This document shows, piece after piece, positions 35,144-44,486 of a stretch of DNA of 64,000 nt. Source of the stretch: Vibrio zhanjiangensis (GTDB lineage: Bacteria; Pseudomonadota; Gammaproteobacteria; Enterobacterales; Vibrionaceae); the NCBI RefSeq assembly GCF_030161235.1, contig NZ_BSPW01000024.1, positions 62,001 to 126,000 of the forward strand, given 5' to 3'. The first letter of the stretch is position 1; the number at the start of each line of letters is the position of its first letter. The translations under genes and the position numbers were made by a program. Below the pieces are notes generated by a model. It had not been told where the DNA came from, did not search any database, and worked only from the letters and a program-made list of their open reading frames with translations.

Positions 35144-36199
35144 CTACGCATTAAGGAGTGCTTCCAGTTCTGATTCTACTTGCTTTATCTTAGACTCAAC
35201 CAGTCTTGCTTCACGATCCGCGTTTTTATAACCAGAATTTTCGCAATCAGCTTTCTCTCTTTTGAGCTGAGCAATGTGATTTGATAACTCTGTTATTTTT
35301 TGTGCTCTAGATGCTGTTGTCCCTCGAGTTGCAATACTTGTTCCGCGAGATCTTTGCTGCTGTTTTGACAGCGCGCTAAGCTGTTGGTTTACTAACTTTA
35401 ATTCCTTTTCATACATTTTTGCTGCGCGCTCACCACGAAAATCGGTATTATCACGACAAGCATCAATCTTGCTTTGAAGTTGACGTTGTTTGCCCAGCAA
35501 TTTATCCAATGGGGATGCTTGAGCTTGGTCGCTTTGATTAGCTTTAGAATGGGTGGTCGATCCTTTGGTTACTTGCTTTTTAGGTGCGATCGGTGCGCGC
35601 TCGTCAAACGTCACTTCCTTTACATCGCCAAACCTCACTTTCTTTGGTTTTGAATCATTTTGGGGTAGTGGAATACTGTCCCACTGCTCGTTTATAGCTT
35701 TTAGGTGTTCATTTCTAACAGAGTCTAACTGTTGCTCTAGATCATCTAATTTGTCTAAACTTGTTTCAAGCTTATGTTCTAAAGTACCTAAATGTTTTTC
35801 AATTGCATTGGTTAACCCTTTGGAGGTAGCAGACTCCTCTTTGGCGCTTGTTAGTTTGCTTAATCTAGTCGCGGCTTCTTGACGTTCAGACTTGATTCTA
35901 GTTTTGTCAATATTAAACAGTCTCTTTAACTTGCTACTCGATTTACCATACTTGAACTGGCCATTTTTAAAACGAACTATACTGTTATCACCATGTTTTT
36001 CGGAGATGCTCTTGAGATCTTTTAACCATGAGAAAGTGCTCTTTTTTTCATTCTTCAATGTGTCATATTGACTGAATGCCTTTTGTTCAATATTTTTGAT
36101 TTGTTCGGAAAGAGACCTTTTGGCCTCATTTAGGTCGGTTTTATTTATTCCTTCGTTGGACAAACTAGGGGCTTTGTGAATGGTATTACCTACGGGCAC
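35144..36199 (-). CDS. Coiled-coil protein with RVxF-like motifs, unknown function
   Basis: A highly charged, Lys/Glu/Gln-rich soluble protein (351 residues from the GTG at 36199), helical through most of its length, with coiled-coil stretches around residues 85-170 and 240-350. No signal peptide or membrane segment. In the middle, after a Pro-rich spacer (IPLPQND), it reads KKVRFGDVKEVTFDERAP: KVRF and KEVTF both fit the RVxF consensus for protein phosphatase 1 docking. That hints at a secreted effector acting in a host, but no secretion genes are near. The GTG start has GGAG 9 bases upstream; an ATG at 36235 and a TTG at 36268 lack one. Confidence 0.65.
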   Translation of the reverse strand: MPVGNTIHKAPSLSNEGINKTDLNEAKRSLSEQIKNIEQKAFSQYDTLKNEKKSTFSWLKDLKSISEKHGDNSIVRFKNGQFKYGKSSSKLKRLFNIDKTRIKSERQEAATRLSKLTSAKEESATSKGLTNAIEKHLGTLEHKLETSLDKLDDLEQQLDSVRNEHLKAINEQWDSIPLPQNDSKPKKVRFGDVKEVTFDERAPIAPKKQVTKGSTTHSKANQSDQAQASPLDKLLGKQRQLQSKIDACRDNTDFRGERAAKMYEKELKLVNQQLSALSKQQQRSRGTSIATRGTTASRAQKITELSNHIAQLKREKADCENSGYKNADREARLVESKIKQVESELEALLNA

Positions 36200-36528
36200 A
36201 GTTTTATACTCCAATTCTATATAGTGAAAAATCATGTTGTGTGTTGTGTGATTAGCAAGGTACTTCAAGCTCTAACGTTAAAGATTAAATTATCACTTTC
36301 GCTTAAATCTGAACCAGAGAAAAAAGGTGAAAAGTGAATACGTTTTCGGGGACTTTTTATAGAACAGCTAGTTAGGTGGAAGTAGAGTTCGATTTGCCTT
36401 GTTCATGCTTGAAAAGAGGCACAAGCTTAAAAGAAGGCATTAACTATCTCGAGGTTTGGTAAGTTATTTTGCGACTAGTATTATTTGGTACTTTTCTGAA
36501 TGAGTGTTTTAGCCCAAAAGACCAAACA
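36200..36528. other. Intergenic region between coiled-coil gene and min terminator
   Basis: About 330 bp including the unsure 5' part of the coiled-coil gene. It is A/T-rich; I see no further ORF, repeat or RNA. The promoter of the coiled-coil gene should be here. Confidence 0.4.
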
Positions 36529-36555
36529 AAGGGTTAGCAGAAAATGCTAACCCTT
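36529..36555 (-). terminator. Terminator of minCDE
   Basis: AAGGGTTAGCA (36529-36539) and TGCTAACCCTT (36545-36555) pair over 11 bp with a 5-base loop. On the minus strand TGTTTGGTCTTTT follows. It begins 5 bp past the minE stop. Confidence 0.85.
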
Positions 36556-36559
36556 ATGA

Positions 36560-36823
36560 CTATTTCTCATCATCTGGGAGCTTGACGTTAAGCTCTAAGA
36601 CGGAAATATCGTCATCTTTGTGTTCAAAAGATAAGTCGACCATGGATGGGTCAACGGCAACGTACTTTGCAATGACTTTTAGAATGTCTTCTTTAAGTTG
36701 CGGCAGGTAGGATGGCGCAGGATCGCTTTGGCTGCGACGCTCTGCGACAATGATTTGCAAGCGCTCTTTGGCTAAATTGGCAGAGGTTTTCTTTTGTGGT
36801 CGGAAAAATTCAAGTAATGACAT
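36560..36823 (-). CDS. minE: Cell division topological specificity factor MinE
   Basis: An 87-residue protein that stimulates MinD ATPase and drives the pole-to-pole oscillation keeping division at midcell. MSLLEFFRP is the membrane-binding amphipathic N terminus. [22 protein letters not shown] sequence (here [17 protein letters not shown]) is the MinD-interacting part, and [18 protein letters not shown] the dimerisation domain. It follows minD by 0 bp, closing the minCDE operon. Confidence 0.97.
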   Translation of the reverse strand: MSLLEFFRPQKKTSANLAKERLQIIVAERRSQSDPAPSYLPQLKEDILKVIAKYVAVDPSMVDLSFEHKDDDISVLELNVKLPDDEK

Positions 36824-37636
36824 TTAGCCTCCGAATAGTCGCTTGAAGATACCTTTCTTCTGCTCAGTTAAAAAGCGGAAGTCGACTTGAGAACCTAATA
36901 GGCGCTCTACAGTATCATCATAGGCCATTCCTGCGTCTGTCTCATTGTCAAAAATCACAGGTACACCTTTATTTGAGGCATTAAGCACCGCTTGGCTTTC
37001 TGGAATTACCCCAAGCAGAGAAATATGCAGAATTTCTTCTACGTCTTCGACACTCAACATTTCACCTTGTGTAACCCGAGCTGGATTATAGCGAGTCAGC
37101 AGTAGGTGCTGTCTTACAGGCTCTAGCCCTTCTTCTGCGCGGCGAGATTTAGAATCAAGAATACCGAGAATTCGGTCTGAGTCTCTTACTGATGAGACTT
37201 CAGGATTGGTGGTGACAATCGCTTCATCGGCAAAGTAGAGCGCCATCAAAGCGCCTTGCTCTATACCCGCAGGAGAGTCACAAATGATAAAATCAAAGCC
37301 CATTTCATCGAGCTCATCAAGTATGCGCCGAACCCCTTCTTTGGTTAAAGCATCTTTATCACGTGTTTGGGATGCCGGTAAGATAAACAAATTATCAGTA
37401 CGTTTATCTTTGATGAGCGCTTGATTAAGAGTGGCCTCACCATTGATGACATTGACAAAGTCATACACCACGCGGCGCTCACAGCCCATAATTAAATCAA
37501 GATTTCGAAGGCCAATATCAAAGTCGATAACAGCGGTTTTTTTACCTTTCAGGGCAAGGCCTGAAGCAATTGCAGCGCTTGATGTAGTTTTGCCTACACC
37601 ACCTTTACCTGATGTGACAACAATAATGCGAGCCAT
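36824..37636 (-). CDS. minD: Septum site-determining ATPase MinD
   Basis: A 270-residue ParA/MRP-type ATPase that dimerises with ATP on the membrane and recruits MinC. The deviant Walker A GKGGVGKTTSSA (about residues 10-21), Walker B FIICDSPAGIE, and the C-terminal amphipathic membrane-targeting helix (KKGIFKRLFGG) are all present; the length equals E. coli MinD. It sits between minC and minE, 18 bp after minC. Confidence 0.98.
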   Translation of the reverse strand: MARIIVVTSGKGGVGKTTSSAAIASGLALKGKKTAVIDFDIGLRNLDLIMGCERRVVYDFVNVINGEATLNQALIKDKRTDNLFILPASQTRDKDALTKEGVRRILDELDEMGFDFIICDSPAGIEQGALMALYFADEAIVTTNPEVSSVRDSDRILGILDSKSRRAEEGLEPVRQHLLLTRYNPARVTQGEMLSVEDVEEILHISLLGVIPESQAVLNASNKGVPVIFDNETDAGMAYDDTVERLLGSQVDFRFLTEQKKGIFKRLFGG

Positions 37637-37654
37637 TATTTGTTCCTTATTTTC

Positions 37655-38317
37655 TTAAACTGTCAACGACTCGAATTTAAGCGAGCCATTCTCTAAACTG
37701 AACATAACTTTTTTCTGCCAATAATCTGCTGAAAATTGCTCGGTAAGCCAATAATGTCCAGCAATTGACATTAATTCGGCATTGAGTTTTTCACAGATGA
37801 TGACGGCACCAGTGTTACCACTCGCGCCTGCAATTGCGCGGCCGCGCAATGTGCCATGAATATATATTGACCCATCTGCGATGACTTCCGCCCCTTCGCT
37901 GACATGGTTTAGTACGACTAAGTCGCTATCTTTTGCGTATATTTGCTGGCCCGAACGTACGGGTGTACGGACGATTTTGGTTGGTGCCATAGTCACAGGT
38001 GCTTGAGATGGTGACTTGCTGGCAGACATAATGGCGAAGTCAGCTTGTGACGCGAAGTTTTGGGTACGTTTGTCTCTACAGCCTGTCACGCCGACCGGAA
38101 TCATGCCTGCTTGAGCGATACCATGTTTGAGACGTGGGAAATCAATGTCACCAGTCACTTTTGAAATATTGATGACAATAGGAGCATGGGCAAAGAAAGC
38201 CGGCGCTTGCTCAACTTTATCACTAAGAAACTGAATTGTGTTTTCAACATGGTTATCAGAAAGGTGCAAAACTGATAAAGTAAAGCTACTTCCTTTCAGA
38301 TCAGGTGAATTCGACAT
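37655..38317 (-). CDS. minC: Septum site-determining protein MinC
   Basis: A 220-residue FtsZ-assembly inhibitor. The N-terminal FtsZ-binding domain begins [12 protein letters not shown]. The C-terminal beta-helical, MinD-binding domain has the typical [18 protein letters not shown] and [18 protein letters not shown], including the RGRAIAG loop. The ORF can be extended 84 residues upstream, but [12 protein letters not shown] at 38317 fits the family start and length. First gene of minCDE, divergent from ycgL. Confidence 0.97.
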   Translation of the reverse strand: MSNSPDLKGSSFTLSVLHLSDNHVENTIQFLSDKVEQAPAFFAHAPIVINISKVTGDIDFPRLKHGIAQAGMIPVGVTGCRDKRTQNFASQADFAIMSASKSPSQAPVTMAPTKIVRTPVRSGQQIYAKDSDLVVLNHVSEGAEVIADGSIYIHGTLRGRAIAGASGNTGAVIICEKLNAELMSIAGHYWLTEQFSADYWQKKVMFSLENGSLKFESLTV

Positions 38318-38478
38318 CTTGTTTGGGAACCTCGTAAGGGCGTTGCCTGAGACTAGGGGTATCATGTTATATTCCCGCAATAAGCACAGCAAGATCTCTT
38401 GTGCCCAATTGAGTGTTTTGCTCTCAAAATTAGCGAAACATTGACGTAATATTAATTCAGATAGACAAAAGGCTGTCC

Positions 38479-38760
38479 ATGCTTTGTGCAATTTACAAAA
38501 GTAGTAAAAAAGAAGGCGCATACTTATATATTCCAAAGAAAGGTGATTTTTCACAAGTCCCTGACACATTGATGCAAATGTTTGGCAAACCTATCATGGT
38601 AATGATGGTGAATTTGGATGGCCGAAAGTTGGCTCAAGTTGATATAGATAAAGTGCTTCAATCGTTAAAAGAGGATGGCTTTTTTCTTCAATTACCGCCA
38701 CCACCAAAGGATCTGTTGCAAGAATACAAACAACAAAAAGCACGCCAGCAACCAGACTAA
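38479..38760 (+). CDS. ycgL: YcgL family protein
   Basis: A 93-residue cytoplasmic protein of unknown function, conserved beside minC in gammaproteobacteria. It starts [18 protein letters not shown] and contains [10 protein letters not shown] and [13 protein letters not shown], the marks of the YcgL domain. It is divergent from minC (about 160 bp), as in E. coli, and upstream of the transglycosylase. Confidence 0.93.
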   Translation: MLCAIYKSSKKEGAYLYIPKKGDFSQVPDTLMQMFGKPIMVMMVNLDGRKLAQVDIDKVLQSLKEDGFFLQLPPPPKDLLQEYKQQKARQQPD

Positions 38761-38821
38761 CTTCTCTCAACTATAATAGGGAAGTTGCCTGAATATCATA
38801 ATGTTGCTCAAGGAGGGCAAT

Positions 38822-39793
38822 GTGAAAAAATTATTGTCAGTCATACTAGGTGCGACGATTGCAAGCTCTGTTTGGGCCAATGATCAGAGTTTTGAGCAAT
38901 ATGTCGAAGGGTTAAAAAACGAGGCACGTAGCAAAGGCATCTCTGAGCAGACAATCGATGCCGCCTTTGCCAATGTGACCTATAAACCAAGAGCGGTCAC
39001 TGCCGATCGCAATCAGCCGGAAAAGCGGCTGACCTTGGATGAATATATCCCCAAAGCGGTACCTGATTGGAAAGTTAAGCAGGCAAAAGAACTCTATACA
39101 AAGCACAAGAAAGCCCTTGAAAAGGTCGGTGAACAATATGGTGTGCAGCCGCGTTTCATCGTGGCACTTTGGGGTATAGAGAGTAACTTTGGTACTTTCA
39201 CTGGCAACTACAGTGTTATTGATGCGTTATCGACGATGGCGTATGACGGTCGTCGTGAAGAGTTTTTCCGAAAGGAAACGATGGCCGCACTGACCATTTT
39301 GGATGAAGGGCACATCAAGCCAGAAAACATGAAAGGTTCTTGGGCGGGTGCAATGGGGCAGTGCCAGTTTATGCCAAGTTCATTTCTTTCCTTTGCGGCT
39401 GATGGTAGCGGCGATGGAAAAAAAGACATTTGGGATAATGAAGCGGATGTGTTTGCCTCTGCGGCCAATTACTTAAGTCAATCAGGGTGGACAAATGAGC
39501 ACACTTGGGGCCGTCAAGTTAAGTTACCCAAAGGTTTTGATACTAGTATTCAAGGGCGTGGTGAGGAAAAAGGTAAGTATCTACAGGAGTGGAGTCGACT
39601 GGGAATCACTCGCTATGATGGACGTCCACTGCCTAAGTTAGATAAAGATATAAAGGCTTGGTTGATTGCACCAGATGATGCGAATGGGCGTGTTTATTTG
39701 GTTTACAATAACTACAACGTATTGATGAAATGGAATCGGTCATATTACTTTGCTTTAGCGGTAAGCCATCTCGCCGATAGAATTGTTCTTTAA
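38822..39793 (+). CDS. MltB-like lytic murein transglycosylase
   Basis: A 323-residue secreted enzyme that cleaves peptidoglycan glycan strands to 1,6-anhydro ends. Signal peptide MKKLLSVILGATIASSVWA, with no lipobox, so it is soluble in the periplasm, unlike lipoprotein MltB. The SLT_2-type domain shows RFIVALWGIESNFG with the catalytic Glu and AGAMGQCQFMPSSF. The start is GTG 38822, with AAGGAGG 5 bases upstream; the longest ORF opens 7 codons earlier. It follows ycgL by 60 bp and may be co-transcribed. Confidence 0.93.
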   Translation: MKKLLSVILGATIASSVWANDQSFEQYVEGLKNEARSKGISEQTIDAAFANVTYKPRAVTADRNQPEKRLTLDEYIPKAVPDWKVKQAKELYTKHKKALEKVGEQYGVQPRFIVALWGIESNFGTFTGNYSVIDALSTMAYDGRREEFFRKETMAALTILDEGHIKPENMKGSWAGAMGQCQFMPSSFLSFAADGSGDGKKDIWDNEADVFASAANYLSQSGWTNEHTWGRQVKLPKGFDTSIQGRGEEKGKYLQEWSRLGITRYDGRPLPKLDKDIKAWLIAPDDANGRVYLVYNNYNVLMKWNRSYYFALAVSHLADRIVL

Positions 39794-39804
39794 CTGTAAA
39801 CATC

Positions 39805-39858
39805 AGAGCGCTTAAGTGCTCTATTGTTCGTCGCCTGAGCCGTTTTAAATAAACGGCT
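39805..39858. terminator. Two hairpins between convergent genes
   Basis: AGAGCGCTTAAGTGCTCT (39805-39822) is a near-perfect palindrome followed by ATTGTT. AGCCGTTT (39838-39845) pairs with AAACGGCT (39851-39858). They separate the transglycosylase from the convergent cysteine-cluster gene. Confidence 0.65.
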
Positions 39859-39860
39859 GT

Positions 39861-40109
39861 TTAGGTAAGCGCTTCAAGTTGGGTTATGTTGTCAATCGCT
39901 TCTTGATTCGTTGAGCCACAGACAACAGGACACGGCTTAAAGTCATGACAAACTTTTGGGCGTTCTGGACGACCGAATAAGCTGCATAAGTTGTCTTTAT
40001 TCAGTTGAATGCAGCGAGCCCCAGCGGGTTTGCCATTGGGCATACCCGGTATAGGAGAAGAAATGCTTGGAGCGATACAACAAGCTCCACAGCCCAGTCT
40101 GCAATCCAT
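39861..40109 (-). CDS. YkgJ-like cysteine-cluster protein
   Basis: An 82-residue protein with eight Cys in a pattern for zinc or iron-sulfur binding: CRLGCGACC near the N terminus, ARCIQL, NLCSLF and VCHDFKPCPVVC. This is the UPF0153/YkgJ family, whose biochemical role is unknown. PERPKVCHDF is a typical family segment. It is transcribed alone, convergent with the transglycosylase gene. A second protein with a related cluster (YcgN-like) is encoded 0.8 kb away. Confidence 0.85.
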   Translation of the reverse strand: MDCRLGCGACCIAPSISSPIPGMPNGKPAGARCIQLNKDNLCSLFGRPERPKVCHDFKPCPVVCGSTNQEAIDNITQLEALT

Positions 40110-40370
40110 ATCCGATGTCCTCGATAAATTGAGACCGCGATTCTAGCAACATTTATCTGCGAAAGCATCTTTAGGTGTTTAAATCACTCTTTCCACATTT
40201 AATTTTTTAGCCAGCTCGCCGCCTAGTAATACTAAGAAAAATGGCCAATATTAGCCAATACAAAGACAAATAGTAATATATTTGTTAGTTATGCAATTGT
40301 TCCACTAAACTTATCGATTAGGGGAACGTGTCAAGCGTTTGAATTAAGCAAAAATCGGGACTGTAGTACG

Positions 40371-40763
40371 ATGAGTAGTGGAAGCAGTTTTTGGACAAAG
40401 CCTTTAGGTATTGCTGTTATCGCTTTAGGCTTGTGCGGTGTGATCATGATTGGTATTGGAGTACATTCCGTAATTGATCATGAAAACAAACTTGCTCGTA
40501 AAGAATTGTTAGGTACATGGCGAGAAGCCAATGTCGCCAGTTATTCTGCCAACCGACTTAAGGTATCTAACGATGGTGTATATTGGAACGGTGACCTTAT
40601 CAGTACTCATTTTACGTTCGATGGTGCAACGCTAAAATTCGAGCATGGCAACAAGAAACAAGAATACTATCTTGACCGCTTGAAAGGTACCCTTGTTCAT
40701 CTTAATGGTGAGTATAAGGCCCAGTTTTTAAAGCAGGGGTATCATGGCAAAAATGGCCAATAA
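40371..40763 (+). CDS. DUF2850-like Vibrio membrane-anchored protein
   Basis: A 130-residue protein with one N-terminal membrane helix (about residues 12-32: LGIAVIALGLCGVIMIGIGVH) and a small beta-rich domain outside (LLGTWREANVASYSANRLKVS, then DGVYWNGDLISTHFTFDG). This layout matches, from memory, the Vibrionaceae-restricted family DUF2850. The function is unknown. It sits alone between two cysteine-cluster genes. Confidence 0.65.
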   Translation: MSSGSSFWTKPLGIAVIALGLCGVIMIGIGVHSVIDHENKLARKELLGTWREANVASYSANRLKVSNDGVYWNGDLISTHFTFDGATLKFEHGNKKQEYYLDRLKGTLVHLNGEYKAQFLKQGYHGKNGQ

Positions 40764-40874
40764 ATCACCCAGCATAGCGAGTCAGATGCCATGAGATTTT
40801 AGATCTTCTCACTTGCACTTTTCCAGCCATAGCGGTATAAAGCCCTCCCTTTGTCCAATATCTAAATAATGTTT

Positions 40875-41315
40875 ATGAGCCTGCCATTTTGGGAAAGTAA
40901 ATCTCTCGAACAAATGACCGAACAAGAGTGGGAAGCACTTTGTGACGGTTGCGGTAAGTGTTGCCTACATAAACTCATGGATGAAGACACAGAAGAAATC
41001 TATTACACCAATGTGGCTTGTAGTTGGCTAAACAGTAAAACGTGTTCGTGTAAAGATTACCCCAACCGTTTTTCATCAGGTGAAGAGTGCACTAAGCTGA
41101 CTCGTGATGATATCGATGATTTTACTTGGTTGCCCCACACCTGCGCCTACCGCCTGCTAGCAGAAAAACAGCCTCTTCCAGAGTGGCATCCACTGATTAC
41201 TGGCTCAAAATCCGCCATGCACGCTGCCGGAGAAAGCGTGCGCAACAAGGTGGTTTATGAAATTGAAGTAGTCAATTGGGAGGACCATATTTTAAACCAT
41301 CCCAATAGGGACTAG
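40875..41315 (+). CDS. ycgN: YcgN family cysteine-cluster protein
   Basis: A 146-residue protein of the YcgN/UPF0260 family. It starts [30 protein letters not shown], with [11 protein letters not shown] and later [14 protein letters not shown] and CTKL supplying the metal-binding cysteines. The role is unknown. I take the second in-frame ATG (40875), which matches the usual MSxxFW start; the first is 6 bp upstream. In E. coli ycgN is also near ycgL and minC. A very strong terminator follows. Confidence 0.93.
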   Translation: MSLPFWESKSLEQMTEQEWEALCDGCGKCCLHKLMDEDTEEIYYTNVACSWLNSKTCSCKDYPNRFSSGEECTKLTRDDIDDFTWLPHTCAYRLLAEKQPLPEWHPLITGSKSAMHAAGESVRNKVVYEIEVVNWEDHILNHPNRD

Positions 41316-41344
41316 GTGTAGCAAGGTGTACAAAAATATATTCA

Positions 41345-41380
41345 GGCGGTGATAAACATGAGTTTATCACCGCCTTTTTT
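41345..41380. terminator. Strong bidirectional terminator ycgN / pvsE
   Basis: GGCGGTGATAAAC (41345-41357) and GTTTATCACCGCC (41362-41374) form a 13-bp stem with a 4-base loop followed by TTTTTT. It marks the right-hand end of the backbone and the end of the vibrioferrin biosynthesis operon. Confidence 0.95.
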
Positions 41381-41422
41381 GTCCTGTGTCTGCCTATCTG
41401 TTTTGAGTGTATCCACTCAAAT

Positions 41423-42625
41423 TTAGAAATAATGGAACACGGGAGGTTCGTGCATTAAAAAGTTTTGGTGGGAGATGTTCCAAGCGTAAGCGCCCGCCAA
41501 AGTGAACACCACATAATCTCCGATGTCTATGTGCTCTATGACTTGATTGCGCGCGAGGACATCTTTAGGTGTACACAGCTGACCGACCAAAGTCGCTGTT
41601 GTGTGGCCGATTGGGTTTGAAATCGCTGGGCGCTGCTGATTATGCAAAACCACAAATGGGTGGTCATGGCTTTGGGCTGCGGGGGTGCGAAAATGGTGGG
41701 TACCGCCGCGTGCAATGACAAAGTTTTCACCAAGGTTTTGCTTAATATCCAGCACTTCCATTACATAGTAGCCACAAGGCGCTGAGATATAACGCCCGCA
41801 TTCAAAACGTAACAGCCATGTTTGCATCTGCTCTTTGGCAATCAAAAACTCCAACTTGTCGCAGAACTCTTCCCATGGAAAATGCTGTTGAGTGTCTTGA
41901 TAGTCTATTCCCATTCCGCCACCGAGATTGATGGTGAGTTCATCGAGTGAGTATTTCTGCTTCCATCTTTTTACAACTTGAAAATATCGCTCAACTAACG
42001 CTAAGTGCCGGCTGACATCCAACTGATGCGACATCAAGTGGAAGTGAAAACCTTTTAATTGGATTGATGGATAATCACGCAACAACATGATGGCATTATC
42101 TAGCTCGGCCTCGTCTAGACCAAATGGCGTTGGTTTACCTCCCATGGCCAATTTGCTGAGCGTGATATCGCCAATGTCGATGTTCATGCGTAGAAAAATA
42201 GACGCGCTTCGGCTTAGTTTTTGAGTCAAGGCACCAATACGTTGCAATTCGGTGATGCTTTCCACATGAATTGCATCCACATCCAGTTCGATCGCTTGTT
42301 TTAGTTCTCTTGGCATTTTGCCTGGACCGCCAAAGATCAGAGGCTTATTGAGTTGTTGCTGATGAAGGTGATGTAGCTCACCGCCTGACGCCGCTTCAAA
42401 CCCGTCAACGTAAGGGGCCAGAGTACGTAATATAGGTTCAGAAGGATTCGCTTTGGCCGCATAAAACAACTCCACGTTTTTGGGCAGTACGTGGCGCATC
42501 CCCTTGATGCGATTTTCAAGTGCGTTGAGGTCATAAAGATAAGCGCACAGTGGTTGGTCTTGCTGCTCGGCTAAGTACTCTATCTCGTGCTTAATGTGTG
42601 AAGGAAGTTGCAACGAATTAATCAT
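41423..42625 (-). CDS. pvsE: Vibrioferrin biosynthesis PLP-dependent decarboxylase PvsE
   Basis: A 400-residue fold-type III PLP enzyme (alanine racemase-like barrel), as in ornithine/DAP decarboxylases. ELFYAAKANPSEPIL holds the PLP-binding Lys, KGFHFHLMSHQLD and NLGGGMGIDY are barrel motifs, and GGGTHHFRTPA-type sequence (RGGTHHFRTPA) lies near the end. In vibrioferrin synthesis PvsE is reported to decarboxylate the serine unit to ethanolamine. The start is the ATG at 42625 with AAGGTG 6 bases before it; a GTG 9 bp upstream is less likely. It overlaps the end of pvsD by 8 bp. Confidence 0.92.
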   Translation of the reverse strand: MINSLQLPSHIKHEIEYLAEQQDQPLCAYLYDLNALENRIKGMRHVLPKNVELFYAAKANPSEPILRTLAPYVDGFEAASGGELHHLHQQQLNKPLIFGGPGKMPRELKQAIELDVDAIHVESITELQRIGALTQKLSRSASIFLRMNIDIGDITLSKLAMGGKPTPFGLDEAELDNAIMLLRDYPSIQLKGFHFHLMSHQLDVSRHLALVERYFQVVKRWKQKYSLDELTINLGGGMGIDYQDTQQHFPWEEFCDKLEFLIAKEQMQTWLLRFECGRYISAPCGYYVMEVLDIKQNLGENFVIARGGTHHFRTPAAQSHDHPFVVLHNQQRPAISNPIGHTTATLVGQLCTPKDVLARNQVIEHIDIGDYVVFTLAGAYAWNISHQNFLMHEPPVFHYF

Positions 42626-44486
42626 GGCTTTCACCTTTGTTTTGAGTCGTCCATGGGGCTAACACTTGGGTATAGCTCGACTCTTTGTCCGCGTTTTGCA
42701 TCAATCGAGTAGTAAAATTGTTTTTACTTGGGAAATATCCACCATCAAGCAGTGATTCTAACTCCGGCTGTTTGCCGTTGATTGACTGCCAACTCATGAT
42801 GGCGTCTCTCAATATACTCCACAACGCTTGCTCAAGTTTTGAGTTACCTTCAGCAATAAAGAATACCGCCTCACTGATGTTGTTGATAAAGGTACAATAA
42901 CCAATGCGATTCCACCCTTGCTCACGGCTGTAGTAAACCGATTGTAGAGCACGCTCAGATAATTGGTTTAAGGCGTCAGTTGGCCAAAACTCAGCCAGCA
43001 GTTTTGTGCCTTCTAAGTCACGAATCCAAACACAGCACGGCATGCCTTTGTCAAAGCCAATCAGTGTATTTTGTAAGTGCGGTTCAAATGCCACACCGTG
43101 TTTAAAGTAATAATTAAACACGCCCGGAATTAAGCAGTGCAAGTAGCGTCCGAACCACAACATTGCGACATCCTCATACTGGCTTTGGTTTTCCTTTGCT
43201 TTTTGTGTCAACTCAGTGGCGATGCAACTATTACCATCTCGGTCGTAGGCAAAAAGGGCTCCAGCCAACGTCGGCTGCAAGATGTCAATTTCGCATTGAG
43301 AGAAGTTTTCACGATACAAAATCCCGAATGATTCGCGAGCTTTTATCACGTTGGAATGTTGAGGCTCTGCGAGGGACTCTAGATTCAAGGTCGTAGCGTA
43401 AGGTTCAGTCATGACTTTAAACACAGGATTACGTAGTTGCTCACTCTGTTTTATTGGGCGCAGAATTGAGGTTAGTTGAACCGCACTGTCGAGCTCATAC
43501 CAAGCATTTTTGCGCACGCAATTAGTTAAGCGTACGTTGATGGAAAATTTGGCAAACCAGTCCATATCAGGATGGTAAAGCGTTCGCACCGAAGACGTTG
43601 GCAGGAGCTTTTCACCGCCTAAACCCAGAGGAGTGATTTTACCTTGTTCAATCGCATGTTTCACGACGGGATTTTGTAAAATAGTATAACTTTCCCAAGG
43701 GTGGCATGGATAAAGGACCCTAGACTGAGAATGACTGTTTTGCGGAGCGAGTTTTTCGAGCATAGCTTGTGGCGTTTTTTGGTTATCAGAGTGCAATACA
43801 TCAACTAGCGCTCGATCGACTTCAAACCAGTATAGGGGGACTTTTGCACCCACTTCAGGAGAACACGCGAGTAAATCATCGATGCTGACACCAGAGCGGC
43901 TCTTTGGGGTTGGGTGGAAAGAATGTCCCCAAATCAATGATTGCTCTGAGGCGATAAAGGGATTGTGATGTTGGTAGGTAGGCTCCGAGTTGAGGAATTG
44001 TTCAGTAATTAACAAACTGTTTTCCATTTGATCAATTAACTCATGATTAAATGGAATGACTAATACTTGCTTTAGGTACTGCAGCAGTATAGTCAGAGTT
44101 TGGGTGGCGTCCAATTTAGACCATCCTGCACCTGAAGTTTTTGACCAAGGTCTGTCAGACAGTTTTACCTTGCCTAATTGGCTTATATACTCCACGGGTA
44201 GTACCAGTAGATCGCCTTCATTCAGGCAGATCGCTACGAGCTGACTTGGGCCATAGTTTCTTTTCAAGGTCTGTGGAAGCGTGGCTGAACTAAAGCCCCA
44301 TTTTACCTGTTTATTGGGTATGGCGTATTCACGCAGATAGCAATTTACTACGCTCATAATGGTATTAAGCTGGGCTTTTTCGTGATTGAGCTGAGTTCTT
44401 TTATGGCCAAATAAACCTATATTCTGTGTTACGTTCTCAGTGGGGGATGAATGTATGTTTAACATGTTGACGTCCAAATTTTGCAT
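42618..44486 (-). CDS. pvsD: Vibrioferrin NIS synthetase PvsD (IucA/IucC family)
   Basis: A 622-residue NRPS-independent siderophore synthetase that joins citrate to an amine or alcohol using ATP. YPCHPWESYTIL is the family active-site-region motif, PTSSVRTLYHPDMDWFAKFSINVRLTNCVRK is the long conserved stretch, and EPHLQNTLIGFDKGMP follows later. It is the fourth gene of pvsABCDE. It overlaps the end of pvsC by 50 bp; if the start is the second ATG (44465, with GGA upstream) the overlap is 29 bp. Confidence 0.93.
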   Translation of the reverse strand: MQNLDVNMLNIHSSPTENVTQNIGLFGHKRTQLNHEKAQLNTIMSVVNCYLREYAIPNKQVKWGFSSATLPQTLKRNYGPSQLVAICLNEGDLLVLPVEYISQLGKVKLSDRPWSKTSGAGWSKLDATQTLTILLQYLKQVLVIPFNHELIDQMENSLLITEQFLNSEPTYQHHNPFIASEQSLIWGHSFHPTPKSRSGVSIDDLLACSPEVGAKVPLYWFEVDRALVDVLHSDNQKTPQAMLEKLAPQNSHSQSRVLYPCHPWESYTILQNPVVKHAIEQGKITPLGLGGEKLLPTSSVRTLYHPDMDWFAKFSINVRLTNCVRKNAWYELDSAVQLTSILRPIKQSEQLRNPVFKVMTEPYATTLNLESLAEPQHSNVIKARESFGILYRENFSQCEIDILQPTLAGALFAYDRDGNSCIATELTQKAKENQSQYEDVAMLWFGRYLHCLIPGVFNYYFKHGVAFEPHLQNTLIGFDKGMPCCVWIRDLEGTKLLAEFWPTDALNQLSERALQSVYYSREQGWNRIGYCTFINNISEAVFFIAEGNSKLEQALWSILRDAIMSWQSINGKQPELESLLDGGYFPSKNNFTTRLMQNADKESSYTQVLAPWTTQNKGESHD

